Of a DNA stretch of 17,500 bases, positions 10,640 to 17,500 are shown one piece after another; position 1 is the stretch's first letter, and each line of letters begins with the position of its first letter. The stretch comes from Penaeus vannamei (taxonomy: Eukaryota; Arthropoda; Malacostraca; Decapoda; Penaeidae): contig NC_091554.1 in assembly GCF_042767895.1 (NCBI RefSeq), positions 47,448,108-47,465,607 of the forward strand. The letters run 5' to 3'. A program made the position numbers and the translations under genes. The notes under the pieces were generated by a model. It did no database searches. It was not told the DNA's origin and was given only the letters and a program-made list of their open reading frames with translations.

Positions 10640-12255
10640 ATACGAGATACGTTTGACAAAAGACGTTTTCTACAAAAAATATATATATTTGACAAAAGCG
10701 CAATTGTTTCCCTTAGAAGAGATATATATAATTCAAAATGCATTTTTTCATCCATAAAAAGTATATTTAAAAAATAGATAAATAATAAAACATCCAGAAA
10801 ATATCACAGTCACATCCATGTGACTGTGACTGTGACTGTGACTGTGACTGTGACTGTGACTGTGACTGTGACTGTGACTGTGACTGTGACTGTGACTGTG
10901 ACTGTGACTGTGACTGTGACTGTGACTGTGACTGTGACTGTGACTGTGACTGTGACTGTGACTGTGACTGTGACTGTGACTGTGACTGTGACTGTGACTG
11001 TGACTGTGACTGTGACTGTGACTGTGACTGTGACTGTGACTGTGACTGTGTGACTGTGACTGACTGTGACTGACTGTGACTGACTGTGACTGACTGTGAC
11101 TGACTGTGACTGACTGTGACTGACTGTGACTGACTGTGACTGACTGTGACTGACTGTGACTGACTGTGACTGACTGTGACTGACTGTGACTGACTGTGAC
11201 TGACTGTGACTGACTGTGACTGACTGTGACTGACTGTGACTGACTGTGACTGACTGTGACTGACTGTGACTGACTGTGACTGACTGTGACTGACTGTGAC
11301 TGACTGTGACTGACTGTGACTGACTGTGACTGACTGTGACTGACTGTGACTGACTGTGACTGACTGTGACTGACTGTGACTGACTGTGACTGACTGTGAC
11401 TGACTGTGACTGACTGTGACTGACTGTGACTGACTGTGACTGACTGTGACTGACTGTGACTGACTGTGACTGACTGTGACTGACTGTGACTGACTGTGAC
11501 TGACTGTGACTGACTGTGACTGACTGTGACTGACTGTGACTGACTGTGACTGACTGTGACTGACTGTGACTGACTGTGACTGACTGTGACTGACTGTGAC
11601 TGACTGTGACTGACTGTGACTGACTGTGACTGACTGTGACTGACTGTGACTGACTGTGACTGACTGTGACTGACTGTGACTGACTGTGACTGACTGTGAC
11701 TGACTGTGACTGACTGTGACTGACTGTGACTGACTGTGACTGACTGTGACTGACTGTGACTGACTGTGACTGACTGTGACTGACTGTGACTGACTGTGAC
11801 TGACTGTGACTGACTGTGACTGACTGTGACTGACTGTGACTGACTGTGACTGACTGTGACTGTCTGTGACTGTCTGTGACTGTCTGTGACTGTGACTGTG
11901 ACTGTGACTGTGACTGTGACTGTGACTGTGACTGTGACTGTGACTGTGACTGTGACTGTGACTGTGACTGTGACTGTGACTGTGACTGTGACTGTGACTG
12001 ACTGTGACACATTTGGCGAAGAACGCATTTTTCCTTTATGAAAGAGACAGTTGATTTTTCTTTTCTTTTTTTAAAAGAGACATATTTGACAAAAAAAAAA
12101 AAATCCCCTATAAAAGGGATGCATTTGAGAAAATAAAACGCATTATGTAGATAGATATAGATATATAAGAGATACATTTGACGAAGGAATTTACTTTTTT
12201 CCGTAAAAGATATATGTGACGGACTATGACATTTTTCTATTAAACGCATTTTTTC
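10640..12255. repeat. Diverged ~40-bp minisatellite hosting the TGTGAC array
   Basis: On both sides of the TGTGAC array a degenerate unit of about 35-50 bp recurs. It is roughly a GAGATAcATTTGACgAA box, then GCATTTTT, then CTATAAAA. Examples begin near 10649, 10680 and 10721 on the left and near 12005, 12078, 12118, 12170 and 12208 on the right. The unit beginning near 12208 reads gatatatgtgac and so contains a single TGTGAC. Divergence is high; boundaries are approximate. Confidence 0.6.
10805..12008. repeat. Layered TGTGAC hexamer / TGACTGTGAC decamer array
   Basis: Three blocks: 38 perfect TGTGAC hexamers (10819-11046), a TGTG slip, then 81 perfect TGACTGTGAC decamers in register (11051-11860), three TGTCTGTGAC variants (11861-11890), 18 hexamers (11891-11998) and one final decamer (11999-12008). 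The decamer is TGAC added to the hexamer. The left edge is a 12-bp inverted arm pair (10804-10815 and 10818-10829). The long Ser-His-Gln-Val frames on the minus strand exist only because the repeat lacks stops on that strand. Confidence 0.97.
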
Positions 12256-12944
12256 ACTACCACGAAAATGCAGTCTTGAAGGCTTATAACATGAGTGATT
12301 GAGTGATTATTTAAATTATCTGCCGCGTCAATGAAAGATTGAAATAGGGAAAGGGTGAACATACAGACACTTGCAACCATTTTTGTAGGTTAAATAATAC
12401 GTCACATAGATCAAGAACTAAAAAATCATTATAGCCCATTAGACTACTTACAGTTTATTTTATCAATTCTTTGTCATTATTTTCTTTTTTTTTTTTTTTT
12501 AGTTTATTCTTATTTTATTATTATTATTTTTTACTGTGTGCTATATAGTTTTTCGGTTTATTTCATTTCACTTCACTTTTGTTTATTTATTTACTTTAGA
12601 AAATGCTTTAAAAATATGTAGATTCACATTTCAGAATAATTTAGCTTTAAGTCTCCATCGCATGAAAAGAAAAATAAGTAAAATCGATTCTGCAAAAAGA
12701 TAAATTTGAAAAATGAAAGAAAAAATAGTTCTCCAGATAATTATATACTTTCAAATTAATCATAATTTCACTTTTGTTAAGAAATCCAAAATCGAGGCTG
12801 CAAAGTGTATAGTTCGTTTGTTTGTTTGTTTGAATATAAACAGGTATGAACCATTTTTAAGGGTATGTCATTTCGGTTTTATTTAAATCTCACAAGAGTT
12901 GTTTGGTAAGTCGGTGTTTGCTCGTTCGGTCAGAGTCAACAATT
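12256..12944. other. AT-rich intergenic stretch
   Basis: Includes a T run (12487-12500) and a short (TTTG)n at 12817-12833. No coding or RNA feature is seen. Confidence 0.5.
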
Positions 12945-13155
12945 TTTCCTTTTTTCTCCTTTTCCTCTTCCTCCCCTTTCTCCTTTTCGTCCTTCTCTTT
13001 CTCCCCCTCCTCCTTTTCGTCCTTCTCTTCTTCCTCCCCCTCCTCCTTTTCGTCCTTCTCTTCCTCTTCCTTTTGTCCTTCTCTTCTCTTCCTCCTTCCC
13101 CTTCACCCCATTCTTCCCCTTGTCTTCCTCCTTCACCTCCTTCTTCCCTTCCACC
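12945..13155. repeat. Polypyrimidine minisatellite
   Basis: About 210 bp that is almost purely C/T on the plus strand. A box CCTTTTCGTCCTTCTCTT recurs at 12982, 13012 and 13045, with a variant lacking the CG at 13069, giving spacings of 30, 33 and 24. Three phases are open, but the products are Pro/Ser/Phe/Leu low-complexity or Gly/Glu/Lys on the minus strand, so no gene is called. Confidence 0.9.
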
Positions 13156-13999
13156 TGCTCGAAGTCAAGAGAAAGAATTATCATGCTACTAGCTTCTTAA
13201 GACATCCTACTGAGTACATCACCTGTTATCAGTAAATCAACAACTTGTCAACAATATTATTCATTAACCTAAGACATACGTGATTCTGTAGCCAATGCAG
13301 AAGGGTATCCCCCGATGTACTTTTTGCTTGGATGCAGTGCGCAGTCTTAAGGCTTATATATGTGGATTCACCAGAGAAGTTAAGTTATAATGTCTTCAAA
13401 TTTTGTGTAAATAGAGGAGTGTGAACAAGAAACTGCTTTATGAAGAAATGTGGGTTTATACTATGTCAAACAAATTAAAAATATGGTATATGAGGGTTTA
13501 GGAAGGGGGGGGTACATATTTGAACGAAAATGGGTAAAGAGAATATCAAAGAAATATGGTTTTATATTTTTTGTTATCATCTATATGTAGGAGGCATTAA
13601 AGAGGAAAAAATATATAGTCATGAGAATGAAAAGAGAGAAATAAGTCAACACCGCTAATAACGTTACAATCTGAACCACTTTCAAATATAGTGCATTATG
13701 CTGTGTATAATAAATCAAATACGTATGTAAAAAAAAAGTATGAATGAAAATGAATGACTTCACAGCGGTTGAAATAATTTACTCCGTTTGATGATATCTT
13801 CGTAAAAATATCATGTATTTGTGATAAAGATTTGTTCAGCATGTCTTTACATCTCTTGCGTTGTGAAACTATTCATTCTCAATCATACTTTTTTGTTATA
13901 TTTGGTACAATGAACAAAATTTGAGTGCTCTAGAAGTAATGAAATTCTAAGATTCGAAGCATTATTTCCTTATTACGTTTGTGGGTCGAGCTATTTTGT
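13156..13999. other. Intergenic, no gene seen
   Basis: AT-rich sequence with a G8 run near 13505-13512 and an A8 run near 13730. No supported feature. Confidence 0.5.
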
Positions 14000-14580
14000 C
14001 TCTTTCTCTCCCTGTCTCTCTAACCGGAGTTGCCATGTCGTGGAGGGGTTGCCTGAAGTCCCAAAGGCCGGGTGAGCTGACAAGAGGGCTACCCATACTG
14101 GAGGGGTCACCAGTGAAGGATGATGATACAAAAGTGGCTTCCAGATGAACCATGGCCAATAAAAGTGGATGTTTCTACGCATGCTGTGCCCTGTAACTAG
14201 TACTACACCTTTTTGGTCTTTCATTCTGGCTAAACGCCTATTGAGGAGACCCCTCCCAAAGTAAGGTCTTCGGAACCGCCAGGAAAGGCTCCAGAGGCTT
14301 CAGTTGGGACAGTTCCAGCTGCCACAGCATCCACAAGGGCATCCGCTACTAGACAGAATGACCCTGAAATAATGTTAAGCTTAGTGTCTCGGCAGACCCT
14401 GCATTAGGGCGTCGCCGACCTGGTGGAGTTGTAGGCATGCTGGACAAGTACACATTACAGTATATGCAGACAACTGGGACACCTCCCCTATCTTGTTTCA
14501 CTGGCTTCAGGGGAGGAAGAAAAACGCCTGCAGCACGGCTTGGTCGAACCGCAAGTGGACGCCATGCGACTTTTTGTACA
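14000..14580. pseudogene. Decayed coding-like relic, probably mobile-element derived
   Basis: GC content rises sharply compared with the flanks. On the plus strand there is an ATG frame at 14035-14148 (starting MSWRGCLKSQRPGEL), then a frame from about 14240 (EETPPKVRSSEPPGK, later DPEIMLSLVSRQ) that ends in a stop near 14399, and, in the same frame after further stops, LVSLASGEEEKRLQ and VDAMRLFVQD. The mixed amino-acid content and broken, shifting frames suggest an old coding sequence. No diagnostic reverse transcriptase, integrase or transposase motif is visible, and the family is not recognised. The minus strand also has frames of 65-82 codons, so orientation is uncertain. Confidence 0.4.
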
Positions 14581-15426
14581 AGATAGCAGCAAAGGATATA
14601 GATATAAAATATGTATATATATTTTATATAGAGTACCTATATTAGTATGTGGTGTATAACCTTTTCGAACAAAAGAAACATCCCTGGCCTTTCTACTCAA
14701 TATAGGTGAATGTGAATGGTGGAGACAGACAAGCAAACCAAAAAAGAATACTTATTAACCCCAAGAAGTTATCGACTACTGTAGTGACGTACTTTAAAAG
14801 AGTAACCCCAAAAATTGGGAGCGCCCTCTAGATTTTAAGATTGTCCCCTGCAAGTCTTTTATTTTTAAATGTCTTAGGAAAGATTAATTTTTACTAGCTT
14901 GATTTCGTTCTTTCTTTTCCTTAATTTTATTTTTATACACCCCTTGGTTCCCATTTTATTTTCTATTGTTATTGATTCACTTTATCTTATATGTAATAGT
15001 TTGTGTTTTCATTATTTTATTTCATTGATTTTAACTACAATATTGTTTATTAACACAACATTGTTTTTTTTTACAAATTGTTTATTTATATTTATATAAT
15101 ACTGTTTATTGTTTATTAGAATTTACACACCATTTTCAGAAAGAACAACCAACCAGGGATTCGAAAGCGACCGCCTTTGTTTACACCGAAAAATTCGTTC
15201 ATAAAGAGACATAATCTACGTAGTTTGTGTCGCATCTCTGAAACCTTGTCAGTCACAGAGCCCACCAAATCTCTGCTCAGCTTAAAAAATAAGTAGAGTT
15301 TTGTTTATGGCCAAAGAATTAAGGTTCTAATAATTTGAATAGGATATGATTTGTTTGTTTGTTTGTTATATTGGCCTTTGTTTTGCTGGACCATCGTTGT
15401 GTTTTTATGTCATTTTACTTAATTTA
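14581..15426. other. AT-rich intergenic stretch
   Basis: Contains an imperfect palindrome ATAAAATAT/ATATTTTAT at about 14605-14628. A tRNA B-box-like TTTCGAATCC (minus strand, about 15158-15170) lacks a credible A box or cloverleaf. Otherwise nothing is seen. Confidence 0.45.
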
Positions 15427-15578
15427 TAGTCTTTTGTTCTATTTTGTTATTTCATATAGTTCTGCTTCAGGGTAAAGTCTCCTGCACGTGTTTTATTCAT
15501 TTGTAGTCTTTTGTTCCATTCTATGTTATTTCATTAAGTTCTGTTTTAAAAGTCTCCTGCTTGTGTTTTAGTAATCTT
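15427..15578. repeat. 77-bp tandem duplication
   Basis: Two diverged copies, each beginning tagtcttttgttc (15427 and 15504) and containing gttatttcat, agttctg, aagtctcctgc and gtgtttta. The divergence indicates an old duplication. Confidence 0.85.
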
Positions 15579-15609
15579 AATCCGGTTTATATCAGTTGGA
15601 ATGGGGGAT

Positions 15610-15800
15610 TTAGGTAGAGTGAGTAATGGTTAATGGTTGAAACAAATAAATGTGCTATCTAAGGTCATATAGGGCCATGGTGGGGTCAGTAGGTCTTACT
15701 TATTTACTCCTTGGTGGCTGAGTATCTATGGAGCCATATGCGTGATAAGATTCACAGAAGATAATGCAGCAGATAGTATATAAACCCGAAGCATAAGGAT
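15610..15800. repeat. Possible dispersed repeat
   Basis: A GC-richer, unique-looking patch (gtaatggttaatggttg, then gtgctatctaaggtc and agggccatggtgg) stands out from the AT-rich flanks. Its general look resembles interspersed repeats of crustacean genomes, but this is an impression only. No terminal repeats or coding motif are seen. Confidence 0.2.
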
Positions 15801-15832
15801 TATATTTTCCTTGTTCCTTTACTTTTATTTGA

Positions 15833-15837
<5 letters not shown>

Positions 15838-15931
<94 letters not shown>

Positions 15932-15951
15932 CATCATCATCATTATCATTA
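15838..15951. repeat. (TTA)31 microsatellite with ATC tail
   Basis: A perfect TTA/ATT run from 15838 to 15930 followed by several ATC units. Confidence 0.97.
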
Positions 15952-16540
15952 CTCATCCCATCCTTTTTTTCTATTTTTTCTACTTATTTTTTATTTTAAT
16001 CTGATTATTTTTATATGGCTATTTCTATATCTTTATGATATGGTTCAGGATATAAATATCATTAATATATTGCTTTGATCGTATTAGTTGATCACCTGCA
16101 TTCAGTTATATAAAAATAATCGGAAAAAAAATACTAAAAATTATATTTGAACATTCATTTATTGTACAAAATAAATACATATATTTGTTATTGTTTGTAT
16201 GGTTAATCATCACAACATAGTATTTGGCATGAAAATATCACGAGAATCACAAATCATACAGACTATATTACAATGAAATCACAAAATATACAAACTATAT
16301 TACAAAGGAACTATTATACAAAGGAACTGTCACATATTTACAAACATGTTTCACTAAAAGACATAAAGGGTAAGACTATATCATATTTAACCCAAGGATA
16401 ACTAGCCATAATGCCTTTAGTCCTTCAAGAAATACACACTACAGTATAGCAAACTATAATTTTATTATGACTGTATACCGTACACTTTGACATCTATTAC
16501 ACCACGACTTGTACAGGACACTTACAGTGTGTTATTTTGG
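15952..16540. other. AT-rich stretch downstream of copy C
   Basis: No gene. A 32-bp repeat is visible as ATACA(g/a)ACTATATTACAA at about 16256 and 16288, and CAAAGGAACT occurs at two places (about 16302-16328). Additional minus-strand AATAAA motifs occur further left. Confidence 0.45.
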
Positions 16541-16543
16541 AGA

Positions 16544-16652
16544 TTTATTTACGTATACTGAGGACTTGAACATTCTTCGTCCCTTCAGATTAGGTTGGTA
16601 GAGGGGTAAGTATCAGCTATTTATAGAGTTTCCTTTCAGTTCGTTTTTATTT
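16544..16652 (-). promoter_or_regulatory. Candidate polyadenylation signals of copy C
   Basis: Minus-strand AATAAA hexamers lie at 16652-16647 and 16549-16544, about 270 and 370 bases beyond the stop codon of copy C. Either would give a 3' UTR of a few hundred bases. This is inferred from the motif only. Confidence 0.45.
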
Positions 16653-16920
16653 CCTGTTAGGGGTAAAATTTAAATAATGTAGAATTAGATTTTTCATGTC
16701 GATATATGTGGCTTTACTACTCATTAAAGGTTAAGTTTATACAGAAATAGTATATGTATTTGGAAAGTTTTATCTTAGTGTGTGTGCATAACCACATTCA
16801 AATACCATAAGCTATAAATTCCCATCAATTCACAATTCCCATAACCTTTTAAAAGCTACAGTCCTACATACCCGAACAGACCTTGTTCAAATCAGAGCGG
16901 ATTCAAGGATATATCTATCT

Positions 16921-17063
16921 TCAGTCACGTTTTCCTGTTGGAGAAAAGAGTAAAAGAAAAAAAAACATGAATTTGTAAACAATTCTGTAATATAAGTAAA
17001 TTGCATATTTTACAACACACGACTTACAAGGAATCGAATTTGAAAATATTGAAATAATAAATG

Positions 17064-17117
<54 letters not shown>

Positions 17118-17362
17118 TAATGACAATAATAATAATAATAACAACAATTATAACAATAGATAAAAAAAAACCAAACTAATTATAAACCAGACTTACTAGG
17201 ATTAGATTTCTTCTTGTAGCCTCTACTGCCGAAGCTGTGTTGGCCGTAGTTGGTCCTGCCGAGGGTCCTCTCTCCCGGGAAGCGTTTCTTGGTCCTTACA
17301 ACCCGCTGGGGCATGCCGGTGGTGATGCCGGCGAGAGCTACCAGCAGCAGGAGGAGCAGGAG
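16921..17362 (-). CDS. Small secreted basic peptide, copy C (5' exons outside window)
   Basis: Minus strand. Exon 3 (17197-17362, 166 bp) follows an acceptor ccccaccag and encodes a Leu-rich hydrophobic stretch (LLLLLLLVALAGITTG), then a mature part starting MPQRVV, with RFPGER, LGRT, NYGQ, SFGSRGY and a Lys run. It ends in phase 1 at GTAAGT. Exon 4 starts at 16934 after an acceptor (cttttctccaacag) and adds RKRD and TGA (16923-16921), the same arrangement as RKKN in copy B. The first exons, including the expected MNKV, lie beyond 17500. It matches copy B at 17 of 27 core residues. Oddities: Gly-Lys-Arg is replaced by Gly-Ser-Arg and YRF by HSF, so any amidation/dibasic site is lost, whereas the FPGER and NYGQ boxes stay. 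Function unknown; the cationic secreted nature is conserved. Confidence 0.77.
17059..17158. repeat. (AAT)n/(AATG)n microsatellite in intron 3 of copy C
   Basis: Imperfect AAT array with AATG and AAC interruptions, located between exon 4 and exon 3 of copy C. Confidence 0.92.
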
Positions 17363-17405
17363 CTGGTGGGGTATGGAAGGGGTTCTACGGGTTAGATCTA
17401 GGTTT

Positions 17406-17499
17406 GGTGTGTGTGTGTGTGGTTGTGTGGTGTTTGCTTATCGGAAAAGAATTGTGTGTTGTTGTGTGGTGTTTGTTTATCAGAAAATAATTGATGTGG
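17406..17499. repeat. GT run and 39-bp tandem duplication upstream of copy C exon 3
   Basis: A short GT run (17406-17420) is followed by two copies of a 39-bp unit starting gttgtgtggtgtttg (17422 and 17461), cut by the window end. On the minus strand it would lie in intron 2 of copy C. Confidence 0.85.
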
Positions 17500-17500
17500 A

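Noticed and set aside
10748..12249. Minus-strand frames of 426 and 479 codons rich in Ser, His, Gln, Val and Thr
   Set aside because: They translate the TGTGAC/TGACTGTGAC array, which contains no stop on the minus strand in any frame. Two frames are open over the same DNA, which marks them as artefacts of the repeat.
12266..13360. Shared phrase gcagtctt(g)aaggcttata at about 12270 and 13338
   Set aside because: The match is about 18 bases with no extension on either side; too short to call a repeat.
15150..15240. tRNA B-box-like TTTCGAATCC on the minus strand
   Set aside because: No A box at the right distance and no cloverleaf; not called as a tRNA or tRNA-derived SINE.

Overview
The window looks like a decapod-crustacean, probably penaeid-shrimp, chromosome. 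It is AT-rich, extremely dense in microsatellites ((AT)n, (GT)n, (ATT)n, (GA)n), and its genes have short spliced exons with arthropod-type core promoters (TATA at -30/-31 plus a TCAGTT initiator). The lineage is inferred from this texture and was not tested by a search.

The only genes I can support are three paralogous, intron-split genes for small secreted basic peptides, all on the minus strand: copy A (175-653, last exon off the left edge), copy B (5577-6318, complete) and copy C (16921-17362, first exons off the right edge). No single ORF reveals them. They appear when the minus strand is read for splice sites. The shared plan is a non-coding exon 1; a tiny exon 2 that ends with only four codons (MNKV); exon 3 of 163-166 bp encoding the hydrophobic signal peptide and nearly all of the mature peptide; and exon 4 supplying a basic tail (RKKN or RKRD) and the stop. 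The mature part has the pattern RFPGER/KFPGER..LG..NYGQ..FG.RGY, with about 13 Lys/Arg in about 43 residues in copy B. I do not recognise the family. A cationic host-defence peptide is the simplest reading. An RFamide-like amidation site in copies A and B is the main alternative.

Layout: 1-1230 holds copy A with its promoter and microsatellite-filled introns. 1231-5040 is intergenic, with a 600-bp compound AT/GT array, two long T tracts, an (AAT)n array and a 55-bp minisatellite. 5577-6810 holds copy B and its promoter. 6811-16540 is intergenic and repeat-rich: a (TG)48 array, a small TTAA-flanked inverted-repeat element, an (AT)64 array, a 1.2-kb layered TGTGAC array set inside an older ~40-bp minisatellite, a polypyrimidine block, and a decayed coding-like relic at 14000-14580. 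16544-17500 holds copy C with its 3' UTR.

Together the genes read as a tandem duplication cluster. A and B are close relatives (one difference over the 27-residue core) and share promoter sequence up to about 75 bp upstream of the start site. C is more diverged and has lost the putative amidation/dibasic site.
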